Source: Clostridium sp. C8-1-8
GTDB lineage: Bacteria; Bacillota; Clostridia; Clostridiales; Clostridiaceae
Length of the DNA stretch: 64,000 nt
NCBI RefSeq assembly: GCF_009928445.1
Contig: NZ_JAABNO010000007.1
Span: 177,992-241,991 of the forward strand
Direction: 5' to 3'
Below, piece after piece: positions 28,520 to 38,392 of the stretch; positions within the stretch are counted from its first letter, which is position 1, and each line of letters opens with the position of its first letter. The translations under genes and the position numbers were made by a program. The notes under the pieces are model-generated. The model searched no databases, had not been told where the DNA came from, and saw only the letters and a list, made by a program, of their open reading frames with translations.

Positions 28520-29524
28520 ATGAATATAGCAGATTATAAAGGCGTATGGGTATTCGCTGAACAAAGAAACGGCGAACTTCAAAAAGTTTCATTAGAACTT
28601 TTAGGAGAAGGAAGAAAGATTGCTGACAAGCTAGGAGTTAAGCTAACAGCTTTATTAATAGGTAACAACGTTAAAGGATTATCTGATAAGCTAGGCGTTC
28701 ATGGAGCTGACGAAGTTTTAGTAGTTGAACATGAATTATTAGAAAACTACACAACTGATGGATACACTAAGGTTATCTGTGATCTTGCTACAGAAAGAAA
28801 GCCAGAAATACTATTCATAGGTGCAACATTCATAGGAAGAGACTTAGGTCCTAGAATAGCAGCTAGACTTTCAACTGGTTTAACAGCTGACTGTACATCA
28901 CTTGATATAGATGAAGAAGGAAAATACCTTCTTGCTACAAGACCAGCTTTCGGTGGTAACTTAATGGCTACTATAGCTTGTGCTGACCACAGACCACAAA
29001 TGGCTACAGTAAGACCAGGAGTATTCTCAAAGGTTGATAGCGAAAATAAGGCTGTAGTTGAAGAAATTAAGGTTAACTTAACTGATGCTGATGTAAGAAC
29101 TAAGGTTGTTAAGGTTGTTAAGGAAGCTAAGGATATAGTTGATATAAGTGAAGCTAATATCATAGTTTCAGGTGGTAGAGGAGTTGGAAACAAAGAAAAC
29201 TTCGCACTTCTTAAGGAATTAGCAGATGCTCTAGGTGGAACAGTTGCTGGTTCAAGAGCTGCTACTGAAGCTGGATGGCTAGAAGCTGCTTACCAAGTAG
29301 GTCAAACTGGTAAGACTGTTAAGCCAACAATATATATAGCTTGTGGTATATCAGGAGCTATCCAACATACAGCTGGTATGCAAGATTCTGATATGATCAT
29401 AGCAATAAATAAGGATGCAACTGCACCTATTATGAAGATGGCTGACTATGCTATAGTTGGAGACTTAAACAAAGTTATTCCAGAACTTATTGCAAAAGCT
29501 AAGGCTAGAAAAGAAGAAGCATAA
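28520..29524 (+). CDS. etfA: electron-transfer flavoprotein alpha subunit
   Basis: 334 residues. The N-terminal domain (VWVFAEQRNGELQKVSLELLGEGRKIADKLGV) is followed by the FAD-binding C-terminal domain with SGGRGVGNKENF near 215, GSRAATEAGW, YIACGISGAIQHTAGM near 275 and the FAD motif INKDATAPIMKMADYAIVGD near 298. Partner of EtfB. A short terminal hairpin lies between this gene and hbd. Confidence 0.95.
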   Translation: MNIADYKGVWVFAEQRNGELQKVSLELLGEGRKIADKLGVKLTALLIGNNVKGLSDKLGVHGADEVLVVEHELLENYTTDGYTKVICDLATERKPEILFIGATFIGRDLGPRIAARLSTGLTADCTSLDIDEEGKYLLATRPAFGGNLMATIACADHRPQMATVRPGVFSKVDSENKAVVEEIKVNLTDADVRTKVVKVVKEAKDIVDISEANIIVSGGRGVGNKENFALLKELADALGGTVAGSRAATEAGWLEAAYQVGQTGKTVKPTIYIACGISGAIQHTAGMQDSDMIIAINKDATAPIMKMADYAIVGDLNKVIPELIAKAKARKEEA

Positions 29525-29566
29525 TTTTTATAAAACTGATTAATCATAAGTTTGATATAAATACAA

Positions 29567-29590
29567 AGTCCTACCTTCTAAGGTAGGACT
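29567..29590 (+). other. intercistronic stem-loop between etfA and hbd
   Basis: Perfect 10-base-pair stem AGTCCTACCT / AGGTAGGACT with a TCTA loop. No U run follows, so mRNA processing or stabilisation is more likely than termination. Confidence 0.7.
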
Positions 29591-29618
29591 AAATATGTAA
29601 ATTTTAGGAGGTATACCC

Positions 29619-30467
29619 ATGGAAAAGATATTTGTTCTTGGTGCTGGTACAATGGGAGCTGGTATAGTTCAAGCTTTCGCTCAAAAAGGATATGAAGTTA
29701 TAGTTAGAGATATAAAAGAAGAGTTTGTTGACAAAGGAATTGCAGGAATCAACAAAGGTTTAAGCAAACTTGTTGCTAAAGGAAAGATGACTGAAGAAGT
29801 TAAAGAAGAAATTCTTTCAAGAATATCAGGAACAACTGATATGAACTTAGCTGCTGACTGTGATCTAGTAATCGAAGCTGCTGTAGAAAATATGGCAATA
29901 AAGAAGCAAATATTCGCTGAATTACATAACATATGTAAGCCAGAAACAATATTAGCTTCAAACACTTCATCATTATCAATAACTGAAGTTGCTGCTGCAA
30001 CTGGCAGACCTGACAAAGTTATAGGTATGCATTTCTTCAATCCAGCTCCAGTAATGAAGCTTGTTGAAGTTATCAGAGGAATGGCTACATCACAAGAAAC
30101 TTTTGATGCAGTTAAAGAAGTTTCATTAGCTATAGGTAAGGAACCAGTAGAAGTTGCAGAAGCTCCTGGTTTTGTAGTTAACAGAATACTTATACCAATG
30201 ATCAACGAAGCTGTAGGTATACTTGCAGAAGGAATAGCTTCAGCTGAAGATATAGATAAGTCAATGATGCTTGGAGCAAATCACCCAATGGGACCTCTAG
30301 CTTTAGGAGATCTTATAGGCTTAGACGTTTGCTTAGCTATAATGGACGTTCTTTACAATGAAACTGGAGATACTAAGTACAGAGCTCATAGCTTACTAAG
30401 AAAGTATGTTAGAGCTGGCTGGTTAGGAAGAAAGTCAGGTAGAGGCTTCCACAACTACGCAAAATAA
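29619..30467 (+). CDS. hbd: 3-hydroxybutyryl-CoA dehydrogenase
   Basis: 282 residues. NAD(P)H-dependent reduction of acetoacetyl-CoA to (S)-3-hydroxybutyryl-CoA. Rossmann motif [22 protein letters not shown] at 4-25, catalytic-His region [17 protein letters not shown] near 137, and the helical domain ending [28 protein letters not shown] precedes the ATG. Last gene of the operon; a terminator follows. A thiolase gene is not in this window. Confidence 0.95.
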   Translation: MEKIFVLGAGTMGAGIVQAFAQKGYEVIVRDIKEEFVDKGIAGINKGLSKLVAKGKMTEEVKEEILSRISGTTDMNLAADCDLVIEAAVENMAIKKQIFAELHNICKPETILASNTSSLSITEVAAATGRPDKVIGMHFFNPAPVMKLVEVIRGMATSQETFDAVKEVSLAIGKEPVEVAEAPGFVVNRILIPMINEAVGILAEGIASAEDIDKSMMLGANHPMGPLALGDLIGLDVCLAIMDVLYNETGDTKYRAHSLLRKYVRAGWLGRKSGRGFHNYAK

Positions 30468-30487
30468 TAAATTCTTGATGAATTTTT

Positions 30488-30519
30488 AAACACAACCATT
30501 TTAGGTTGTGTTTTTTTCT
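30488..30519 (+). terminator. terminator of the crt-bcd-etfBA-hbd operon
   Basis: Perfect stem AAACACAACC (30488-30497) / GGTTGTGTTT (30504-30513) followed by a T run. Confidence 0.95.
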
Positions 30520-30916
30520 TTATGTAAAGTTTATTTTCTGGGAAATAAGAATAAATAATTTTGATTAGGAAGCTATATTTTGAGGCTACAGATTGAAGCA
30601 GTATAACTTTATAAACTTTATCCATAGTCTTTACTTAAATTTTGAACTTACATAAATAAATATTGCAGTATTTACTAATAATATCCTAAGGGAAGCTAGA
30701 GATTTAATCTACAAAAATTAATGAGTAAGATCTTATAGGGAGCCTTTATGAAAACTTAATTTATACTTGTTATAAAATCCCGGCTTCTGAGGATTTTGTG
30801 GCATTTATAAATTAATAGTTGAAGTTGGTTCCTTATGTCAAAACATTATTTAGACTTTACTTTATAGTTAGAATATTCTTCATAGCGATAATCTATGAAT
30901 AGGAACTTTAAAAATC
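30520..30916 (+). other. intergenic stretch after hbd
   Basis: AT-rich, no ORF or clear signal beyond the hbd terminator. Confidence 0.5.
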
Positions 30917-31038
30917 GGCTATGTTTAAGAATATTGTTGAAATTAAGTGGTTATGAAGGAGATGCTATATGCTCAAGCTTATCTAAGCATCGGAGGACTG
31001 ATAACTTAATTTAAAGGTGCTACTTTAACAGAGTCTAA
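30917..31038 (+). repeat. MITE-like ~130 bp hairpin repeat, copy 2
   Basis: Outer arms GGCTATGTTTAA (30917-30928) and TTTAACAGAGTC (31024-31035); inner arms AAATTAAGTGGTTA and ATAACTTAATTT; innermost GATGCT / AGCATC. It ends about 45 bases before the alcohol dehydrogenase start. Confidence 0.8.
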
Positions 31039-31080
31039 AAATTAAATTGATTTTTAAATAATATCAGGAGGCATTTGTTT

Positions 31081-32247
31081 ATGAATAGATTTACTTTACC
31101 TAGGGATATATATTATGGAAAAGGCTCTATGGAGCAATTGAAAAATGTAGAGGGGAAGAAGGCTGTTGTAGTAACAGGGGGAAGTTCTATGAGGAAGTCT
31201 GGTTTCTTAGATAGGGCAGTAGACTATCTAAAGGAAGCTAATATAGAAGTTAACCTAATTGAAGGTGTTGAGCCAGATCCTTCAGTAGAAACTGTAATGA
31301 ATGGATCTAAGCAGATGCTTCAATATGGGCCGGATCTTATAGTAGCTATGGGAGGAGGCTCAGCAATAGACGCTGCAAAAGCCATGTGGATCTTTTATGA
31401 GTATCCAGAGGAAAGCTTTGAAAACATAAAAAAGCCTTTTTCTATACCTGAGCTAAGAAACAAAGCAAGGTTTATTGCTATTCCATCAACCTCTGGAACA
31501 GCTACAGAAGTAACTGCTTTTTCAGTAATAACTGATTATAACACAAAAATAAAGTATCCCTTAGCGGATTTTGATATAACTCCAGATATAGCTATTGTGG
31601 ACTCAGAGCTGGCAGAGTCTATGCCTCCTAAGCTTACTGCACATACAGGAATGGATGCTATGACCCATGGCATAGAAGCCTATGTGGCAACTCAGCATAC
31701 TTGTTTTACAGACCCTCTTGCATTGCAGGCTATCCATATGGTAAGAGATAATCTATTAAAGTCCTATCAAGGTGATATGGTATGTAGAGAAAACATGCAT
31801 TATGCTCAGTGCTTAGCTGGTATGGCATTTAGCAATGCCTTGCTTGGAATAACGCATAGTATGGCACACAAGACTGGGGCAGTGTTTAATATTCCACATG
31901 GCTGTGCAAATGCAATATACCTTCCATATGTTATTGATTTTAATAAGAAAGCTTGCATGGATAGATATGCAGACATAAGCAGAAGATTAAAGCTTGAAGG
32001 AAATAGTGATGAAGAGTTAGTTGAGTCCTTAAGAGAACTTATACGATATATGAACGAAAAGTTAGGAATACCAAATACCTTAAAGGAATATGGAGTGAAG
32101 GAAGATCTCTTTAATGAAAAGCTAAAAGAAATATCAGCCAATGCCATAGAAGATGCCTGCACTTTATCAAATCCTAGAAAGATAACTAAGGAAGAAATGG
32201 AGAAATTATTTATCTGTAGTTATCATGGTACAAAAGTATTTATATAA
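31081..32247 (+). CDS. iron-containing alcohol dehydrogenase (butanol dehydrogenase-like)
   Basis: 388 residues. Group III Fe-ADH that reduces aldehydes (butyraldehyde/acetaldehyde) with NAD(P)H. It starts MNRFTLPRDIYYGKGS, very like clostridial NADPH-dependent butanol dehydrogenases. Cofactor motif AMGGGSAIDAAKAMW near 93-107, PSTSGTATEVTAFSV near 138, and metal ligands in HTGMDAMTHGIEAYV and HSMAHKTGAVFNIPHG. An AGGAGG sits 9 bases before ATG 31081; the upstream in-frame TTG is not supported. It is monocistronic, with no clear terminator recognised. Confidence 0.88.
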   Translation: MNRFTLPRDIYYGKGSMEQLKNVEGKKAVVVTGGSSMRKSGFLDRAVDYLKEANIEVNLIEGVEPDPSVETVMNGSKQMLQYGPDLIVAMGGGSAIDAAKAMWIFYEYPEESFENIKKPFSIPELRNKARFIAIPSTSGTATEVTAFSVITDYNTKIKYPLADFDITPDIAIVDSELAESMPPKLTAHTGMDAMTHGIEAYVATQHTCFTDPLALQAIHMVRDNLLKSYQGDMVCRENMHYAQCLAGMAFSNALLGITHSMAHKTGAVFNIPHGCANAIYLPYVIDFNKKACMDRYADISRRLKLEGNSDEELVESLRELIRYMNEKLGIPNTLKEYGVKEDLFNEKLKEISANAIEDACTLSNPRKITKEEMEKLFICSYHGTKVFI

Positions 32248-32642
32248 AGCTTTTTTCGCTGGCTAGAAAAGTATAAATATTTACTAGTTAAACATAGTAA
32301 TATCAAGAGGTTGTAGCACTGTTTTTTTTTACTTTGGTTACATTAAAGTAATAAGTCAAAATTGATTGGTTAAGTATTAGATGCTTTAGTGAGAATGTTG
32401 AAAAAGCATTTTACACTAATAACTCTAACATATAGATTCTGGTCAGAACCATTTTATTTTACATATATGGATATATAATTAAGATTGATCACCTTTTCTG
32501 ATTGTGCAAGTATATGGAAATAATGTTTTCATAAATGATCATTTAATGATGGTTGTTGGATAAGTATAGTATATTTCTGTAACAACTTATTAATTTTAAT
32601 TTATAGTAAGCACTACCTTTTAGTTAATATATAACTAAATAT
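32248..32642 (+). other. intergenic stretch after the alcohol dehydrogenase
   Basis: No ORF, RNA or convincing terminator seen; a run of nine T occurs near 32322. Confidence 0.5.
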
Positions 32643-32770
32643 AAAAATAGGCTATGTTTAATAATGTTATTGAAATTAAGTGGTTAAGAAGGATGCTATA
32701 TTTCTCATTAAAAAGCATCGGATCACTGACCACTTAATTTCAGCACGGTACTTTAACAGAGTCTAAAAAT
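32643..32770 (+). repeat. MITE-like ~130 bp hairpin repeat, copy 3
   Basis: GGCTATGTTTAA (32650-32661), GAAATTAAGTGGTTA, GGATGCT, AAGCATCGGAT, TGACCACTTAATTTC and CTTTAACAGAGTC (32751-32763). It is the most regular copy: inner arms pair almost perfectly and outer arms pair with few mismatches. Confidence 0.85.
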
Positions 32771-32847
32771 AAAAAGTAAATTGAAATAATAAGTATTAAT
32801 TATTAAATGAAAATTTATATTTATTGCTAAGGATTTTAAATTGATAA

Positions 32848-32876
32848 TTGTAAAAATTAAAATATAAAAGTATAAT
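32848..32876 (+). promoter_or_regulatory. candidate promoter of the glycosylase gene
   Basis: TTGTAA (32848-32853), 17 bases and TATAAT (32871-32876). The gene starts 110 bases downstream; a small AT hairpin with GCATCGCATTAGCG follows at about 32930. Confidence 0.55.
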
Positions 32877-32985
32877 TATAGTTAAGAAAAATATGTCAGT
32901 CTTACTGTTTAGATAGGCAAAAATAATAATAAGCATCGCATTAGCGAAATTTTTTCTAAATAGATAAATAAGAAAAGGTGATAAA

Positions 32986-33927
32986 ATGGATTTTAAAAAT
33001 GTAGAATACTATGATGATAAAGTCGTACTGAAAGAAGCTAAAAGTTTTAATATAAAGCAGGTATTTGAGTGCGGTCAATGCTTTAGGTGGATAAGACAAG
33101 AAAGTGGTACTTATATCGGAGTTGCTCATGAAAGAGTTATAGAACTAGAAGAGAGCGGAGAAGACATAATAATACATAATACCAATAAAGATGATTTTGA
33201 TAACATATGGATGGAGTATTTTGATCTGGAAAGAGACTACTCTGCTATAAAGGATAAATTCGCTGGAGATCCGCTGTTAGAAAAAGCAGTAGACTTTGGC
33301 TATGGAATAAGAATATTAAAACAAGATCCTTTCGAAATATTAATAAGCTTTATAATATCTGCTAGAAATTCTATTCCATCCATAAGCAAGACTATAAGTA
33401 AAATCAGCGAAAAGTGGGGAAGTGCTATAGAGTACAAGGGTAATACTTACTATGCATTTCCTACTATAGAGCAGTTCTCAAAGGCGTCCTTAGAAGAAAT
33501 AAACACTACTGGAGCGTCATTTAGAAGTAAATATATATTTGATACTGTAGCTAAAGTAAAGGCTTGTAATGAGCTTTTAAGCGAAAATAAAGATATAGCT
33601 TCTATGAGTGAAGAAGAAAAAGAACTTCTTCAATATGATTTAAATATGATTTCAAACCTTAGTGATGATGATTGTCACATAGCACTTCAAAAGTTTAAAG
33701 GTGTTGGAGCTAAGGTTGCTGATTGCGTTATGTTATTTTCTATGAAAAAGTATTCCGCTTTTCCTGTAGATGTATGGGTTAAGAGAGCTATGGCTCATTT
33801 CTACTTAGCACCAGACGTATCACTTAACAAGATTAGAATTTTTGGAAGAGAAAAGTTTGGAGATCTTTCAGGCTTTGCACAGCAATATTTCTTCTACTAT
33901 GCTAGAGAGAATAACATAAAGGTTTAA
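32986..33927 (+). CDS. ogg: 8-oxoguanine DNA glycosylase/AP lyase (OGG1-type)
   Basis: 313 residues. Removes 8-oxoguanine from oxidised DNA. The N-terminal OGG_N domain has FECGQCFRWIR near 28. The helix-hairpin-helix region FKGVGAKVADCVMLFSM near 240 carries the catalytic lysine, and the catalytic aspartate lies in AFPVDVWVKRAM near 260, matching the K/D pair of OGG1. AAAAGGTGAT precedes the ATG. A close relative of the clostridial bacterial OGG, distinct from MutM. Confidence 0.88.
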   Translation: MDFKNVEYYDDKVVLKEAKSFNIKQVFECGQCFRWIRQESGTYIGVAHERVIELEESGEDIIIHNTNKDDFDNIWMEYFDLERDYSAIKDKFAGDPLLEKAVDFGYGIRILKQDPFEILISFIISARNSIPSISKTISKISEKWGSAIEYKGNTYYAFPTIEQFSKASLEEINTTGASFRSKYIFDTVAKVKACNELLSENKDIASMSEEEKELLQYDLNMISNLSDDDCHIALQKFKGVGAKVADCVMLFSMKKYSAFPVDVWVKRAMAHFYLAPDVSLNKIRIFGREKFGDLSGFAQQYFFYYARENNIKV

Positions 33928-34010
33928 TTGATAGTGAATTTAGATAGTAAAGCTTAATCTTGCTTATGTAAGTTTTATTTTAAATCATAAGATACTGTAA
34001 GAATTAATTG

Positions 34011-34076
34011 GATAGCCAGTAAGAGATTATAAAAGTTTAAATACTTTTTAAAATCCTTAGGCTATCTTTTTCTTAT
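34011..34076 (+). terminator. terminator of the glycosylase gene
   Basis: GGATAGCC / GGCTATCT arms with an inner AAAAGT / ACTTTT stem, followed by TTTTTCTT. It overlaps the end of the convergent HNH gene. Confidence 0.7.
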
Positions 34077-34358
34077 ATCCTTAGATTTTTTAACTGATAT
34101 ATGAGAATCTCCAGGATGCTTTGTGATGAATTTTAAATATTTTTTTATCTTATCATCATTTTTAAGTTTAGTGATAGTATAGAGCCTTACAGACAATTCT
34201 TTGTTAGAATATAGTGCATGAATCTGTTTATGACACGGAAGGCATAACATGGCTGTATCTAGGTCTTTACCACCTTCTTCTTTAGGAACTAAATGATGCA
34301 CCGTTATATTTGATACCTCTCTTCCACACAAATCACAAATATATTTTTCACTATGCAT
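34062..34358 (-). CDS. small HNH-motif protein
   Basis: 98 residues. CDLCGR and CLPCHKQIH form a zinc-binding pair around the HNH core (VHHLVPKEEGG, LDTAMLCLPCHKQIHAL). The C-terminal 45 residues are basic. HNH proteins are nucleases, often from phage or restriction systems, but many small stand-alone bacterial members have no known role. AAAGGGTGA lies 6 bases before the ATG. No restriction or phage genes are next to it. Confidence 0.75.
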   Translation of the reverse strand: MHSEKYICDLCGREVSNITVHHLVPKEEGGKDLDTAMLCLPCHKQIHALYSNKELSVRLYTITKLKNDDKIKKYLKFITKHPGDSHISVKKSKDIRKR

Positions 34359-34739
34359 AATATCACCCTTTATTGAAATTTTAATTATATACTCTGCTAA
34401 AATAGTATGTCGAAATTAATTGACAACAGAATTATCTACTTTTTTCACCTCATAATATAGAAGAGTTCTGAAAATAGATTCTTGCACCAAAGAGGAATGT
34501 CTTTATATGTATTATAATAAAGAATAAATAAAAATATTACAATTATTGTATAAAAATAATGTATAAAATGATATAATGATGTAGAAAATGGCAAAATAAA
34601 GTGTTTTGTAACCCATGTTTTTAAATATTAAGATAAAATTAAGTAAATAATAAGAAAACTATAGTGTTAGCTATATTGCCAGTATTATATACTGTTTATT
34701 AGGGATATTAAATAATTATAATAATAAGGATATGGGATT
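34359..34739 (+). other. intergenic stretch upstream of the VTT-domain gene
   Basis: Very AT-rich, no ORF or structured element recognised. Confidence 0.5.
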
Positions 34740-35477
34740 ATGAAGGAAAAATTAAAGAAATATAAATATCATATTATTGTCGGAATACTTTTGTTAATTA
34801 TATTGGCTATATTTTATAAATATTATGCCAAGTATATAGATGTATTTACAGATGTAAGGAAGCTCAAGGCGAAGCTTATAAGCTATGGACCATACTCTTG
34901 GCTGGCTTTTTTAGTTATGCAGATAATGCAGATAGTTATATTTATAATACCGGGAGAAATAGTGCAAGTGGCTGCGGGTTATATTTTTGGTCCGTGGATT
35001 GGTTTTGCTCTGTCTCTTTTAGGCGCTGTTATTGGGAGTGCCATTACTTTTGTTATATCACAGAAGCTTGGAAAGCCTTTTGTAGAGAAATTAGTAAGTG
35101 ACAAAGATCTTTGGCTCCTAAAAAAGCTCGATCACTATAAAGCAGGACATAGTGAGAAGAATAAAGCTGATAAGTCAGAGAAAGAAAAACATAAATCCCT
35201 TAGAAGAATTGTATTCTTACTATATATCATACCTGGGATACCTAAGGATATTTTAGGATATATATGCGGTATAACAAGTCTTTCATTAAAAGAATTTTTG
35301 ATTATATCGAATATAGCTAGAACACCTATGCTCTTTGTGTCCATATTTTTTGGACATAATCTCTCAAGAAAGAAGATAGTTCTTCTTGTAGCTATAATAG
35401 GAGTTGTTTGTATTTTGGTTTTGATAGGGGTTTTAGTAGGTAAGAAAATTATTAATAAGGATGAAAAAGAAAGTTAA
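34740..35477 (+). CDS. TVP38/TMEM64-family (VTT domain) membrane protein
   Basis: 245 residues with about six hydrophobic segments. The VTT/SNARE-associated core is PGEIVQVAAGYIFGPWIGFALSLLGAVIGSAITFVISQKLG at about 80-120, with the re-entrant, Gly-rich loop, and a second part LYIIPGIPKDILGYICGIT near 170. VTT proteins include DedA and TMEM64 relatives, thought to be lipid scramblases or transporters. A charged loop of about 25 residues (near 140-160) lies between the two parts. Start supported by a weak AAGGAT. Confidence 0.75.
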   Translation: MKEKLKKYKYHIIVGILLLIILAIFYKYYAKYIDVFTDVRKLKAKLISYGPYSWLAFLVMQIMQIVIFIIPGEIVQVAAGYIFGPWIGFALSLLGAVIGSAITFVISQKLGKPFVEKLVSDKDLWLLKKLDHYKAGHSEKNKADKSEKEKHKSLRRIVFLLYIIPGIPKDILGYICGITSLSLKEFLIISNIARTPMLFVSIFFGHNLSRKKIVLLVAIIGVVCILVLIGVLVGKKIINKDEKES

Positions 35478-35576
35478 GATTGTATTCTAGATGTGTTTAT
35501 AAAAAATAGATTCTGGATAAGTAAGTGGAAACTGGTTAGATAAATAAATAGGTCAAAGAATAAAAATTAAAGTTAT

Positions 35577-35661
35577 TTGGCTTTCCAGAATCTTTTCATA
35601 TAAGTCTAGAAAAGATAGATGCGCAAAATTCACTAAAAAGATTACTAAAGTGAATTTTTAT
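35577..35661 (+). repeat. two-hairpin dispersed element, copy C
   Basis: GGCTTTCC...GAAAAGATAG first part, core AGATGCGCAAAA, then hairpin AATTCACTAAA / TTTAGTGAATTTTT. It ends about 20 bases before the ligase-like gene. Confidence 0.6.
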
Positions 35662-35680
35662 AAGTTGTGAGAGGTGCTTG

Positions 35681-38260
35681 ATGACGAGAAAATTACATAT
35701 TAATGAAGAGTGTTTTGTAAACTTAATTGCTATATCACTTATGGGGATAACTCCACTTATAATGATTCCTGGAGCCTTTGATGGATACTACACTCCAAAG
35801 CTATATTTTGTATACTTTATATCAACTATATCATTAATTTATTTGTATATAAAAAGAGATACACTTAGTTTTGATTGGGTGGATAAGCTTTTAGGATTAT
35901 TTATTGGAATACTTTTTATTTCAAGTTTGATGGGCATAGATATTCACAATTCCTTTATCGGAAATATGACTGATAGGGAGCCATTTTTTTTATATCTCTG
36001 TTATTATATTATCTTTCTATTTATTTCTAAGAAATTTAAGATTTCTAAAAGATTTTTTGATATTTTATTTATATGTGCAACAATTGTTTCAGTTTATGCG
36101 TTGCTTCAGTTTTTTGGAATTAATCCTATAAAGCTCGATAAGGTAAGAACTGCTACAATGAGATTTCAAGCTATAAGTACATTAGGATATAGGAATGCTG
36201 TTGGTGCTTATATATCATTGTTTTTACCAATTGCTATTTCATTGTTTATATATAAAAGTGAGAAGCGGTATCTTATAATAACTGCAATACTTTTTGCAAC
36301 ACTGGTTAGCAGCCTAACAAGAAGCAGTTGGATTTCATTAGCTGTTTACATTACCATTCTTTTTATAATATCGATAAGAAATAAGAAAAGATTTATAAAT
36401 TGGATGGCTGTAATAGTTGTAATGATAGGAATATTTTTTGGATTAAACTACTTAAGGAGCGGTCAGTTAAATAATAGATTACTCTCCATTAGTAACGATG
36501 CTACTTCTCTACAACAGTCAGGCAATGAGATGGCTGGTTCAGGAAGGATATATATATGGAAAAATGGATTAAACCTTTTATGGGATAAACCGCTTTTAGG
36601 TTACGGTATGGATAATTTTGGTGTGGCATTCATGGATAAATACGCTGATGATAATAACTTTATGGTAAAGAAGTTAGGTGGTACTATAACTAAAGCTCAT
36701 AATGAATATCTTCAAATATTAGTGAGTAGCGGTATTTTTGCAGAAATTATTTATCTGATGATTTTATTTATAATTGTAATAAAGGTGGCTATAAAAGGTA
36801 TTAAGGAGCAAAATAATTATTTAATAGCTATAGGCTTAAGTATAATATCATATAATATTCAAGCGTTTTTTAATATAAGTATAGTTAGTGTATCACCTGT
36901 TTTTTGGACTGTTATTGCAATCGGATACGGGTTAGTTAAACAGGGTGAATGCAAGGCTATAAGTAGACAATCATTAATTATACGATATATTGAGAAATTT
37001 GAACTGATAAGAATATTTTCATTTTTAATTATGGGACTAATACCTATAGTAATCTTACCTGGTTTAAAAGATAGATTTTACGAACCTAAGATAATATTAG
37101 TGTATTTAGTAGTTATGTTAGCTATGTTATTTATATATGATAGGAGAATATGGTCTAAAAATACTCTAATTGATTATTTAATAGTATTTTTTATACTATG
37201 GATTTTGATATCGACATTATTTTCAGTTGATATAGCAACTTCTATAGTTGGAAGACCTTCTAGAAGGGAGGGATTCTTAGCTATATTTTTTTATTGTTTG
37301 ATTTTTCTTATAATGTATAAGCACTTTAAATTTTCTGATAATGTATTTAAGATTATAAATATTTTCATATGCACGATATCTATATATGGAGTTGCTCAAT
37401 ATTTAGGCTATGATTTTATACATGCAGATTACATAAGAAAAGATTGGCATAATATTGCTTACTCTACTATAGGGAATAGAGATTTTTTTGCTATATTAAT
37501 GACACTATACTTGCCAGTGAATATTTGCTTTTATTTAAGCGAAGGTAAGAAAAAATATTTATTTATATCAATAATTATATTTGCTGGATTAATTGCGTCA
37601 GTAGCAAGAAGTAATTGGATTTCATTTATAGTTTATGGAATGATCATCTTCTTTTATTGTTTAAGAAAAAGAAAGTATCTAATAAGGTGTTTAATTTGTT
37701 TAGTTCTCTTTATTATTACATTTATATCAATTAATCTATTAACTGATAGCAGTATATCTTCAAGAGTTGATTCAATAGGTTTGGATGCTAAAAAAATTGC
37801 TTCTCAAAATAACGATACCGTTGGAAGTTCACGTATGTATATATGGAAGCGTGGTATAACCTTTATTCCTGAGCATCCTATGTTTGGAAGTGGGCCAGAT
37901 ACATTTGGAATAGTATTTTTACAGAAGTATTCTGATGAGCTTGAATATATGCAGAATATAACTGGCGGAATAGTTGATAAAGCTCATAATGAATATTTGC
38001 AACTAACAGTTACTAGTGGAATTCCTGCGTTGTTGATTTATCTTGCTTTAGTTGCATTTATCTGCTTAAAACTTATTAAAAGGATTAGCAGAGCTGAAGA
38101 AACATATCAGATTCTATACTTAGGACTTCTTATGGCTATTATAGGCTATTTAGTTCAAGCTTTCTTTAATATAAGTGTTGTAAGTGTTGCACCTGTATTT
38201 TGGGCTATGCTTGGAATTGGAGCAAATATAGGGGATAGGAGTGTTAGCGAGGTAGAATAA
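35681..38260 (+). CDS. tandem-duplicated O-antigen ligase/polymerase-like membrane protein
   Basis: 859 residues with about 20-24 hydrophobic segments. Two homologous halves: residues 1-430 and 431-859. Each has PKLYFVYF/PKIILVYL near its start, a conserved RSSWIS/RSNWIS segment, a periplasmic-type loop with GSGRIYIWK/VGSSRMYIWK, and KAHNEYLQ (about residues 337 and 766). The loop and His are typical of Wzy/WaaL/PilO-like O-oligosaccharyltransferases that transfer lipid-linked glycans. Single-domain members are ~400-450 residues, so this is a fusion or duplication. The ATG has GAGGTG five bases upstream. It may decorate pilins or cell-wall glycans; this is inference. Confidence 0.75.
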   Translation: MTRKLHINEECFVNLIAISLMGITPLIMIPGAFDGYYTPKLYFVYFISTISLIYLYIKRDTLSFDWVDKLLGLFIGILFISSLMGIDIHNSFIGNMTDREPFFLYLCYYIIFLFISKKFKISKRFFDILFICATIVSVYALLQFFGINPIKLDKVRTATMRFQAISTLGYRNAVGAYISLFLPIAISLFIYKSEKRYLIITAILFATLVSSLTRSSWISLAVYITILFIISIRNKKRFINWMAVIVVMIGIFFGLNYLRSGQLNNRLLSISNDATSLQQSGNEMAGSGRIYIWKNGLNLLWDKPLLGYGMDNFGVAFMDKYADDNNFMVKKLGGTITKAHNEYLQILVSSGIFAEIIYLMILFIIVIKVAIKGIKEQNNYLIAIGLSIISYNIQAFFNISIVSVSPVFWTVIAIGYGLVKQGECKAISRQSLIIRYIEKFELIRIFSFLIMGLIPIVILPGLKDRFYEPKIILVYLVVMLAMLFIYDRRIWSKNTLIDYLIVFFILWILISTLFSVDIATSIVGRPSRREGFLAIFFYCLIFLIMYKHFKFSDNVFKIINIFICTISIYGVAQYLGYDFIHADYIRKDWHNIAYSTIGNRDFFAILMTLYLPVNICFYLSEGKKKYLFISIIIFAGLIASVARSNWISFIVYGMIIFFYCLRKRKYLIRCLICLVLFIITFISINLLTDSSISSRVDSIGLDAKKIASQNNDTVGSSRMYIWKRGITFIPEHPMFGSGPDTFGIVFLQKYSDELEYMQNITGGIVDKAHNEYLQLTVTSGIPALLIYLALVAFICLKLIKRISRAEETYQILYLGLLMAIIGYLVQAFFNISVVSVAPVFWAMLGIGANIGDRSVSEVE

Positions 38261-38291
38261 TAATATTATAGTACAATCTATTATTAATATA

Positions 38292-38331
38292 GAGAAAGAG
38301 AGGTTTAGCTTAAATCTCTCTTTCTTTTTTA
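38292..38331 (+). terminator. terminator of the ligase-like gene
   Basis: GAAAGAGAGGTTTA / TAAATCTCTCTTTC stem followed by a T run. Confidence 0.9.
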
Positions 38332-38392
38332 ATATAGAACATGAAGAAATAAGTTATAAAAAGTCTCCCAAATATGATGAAATTATATAAAT

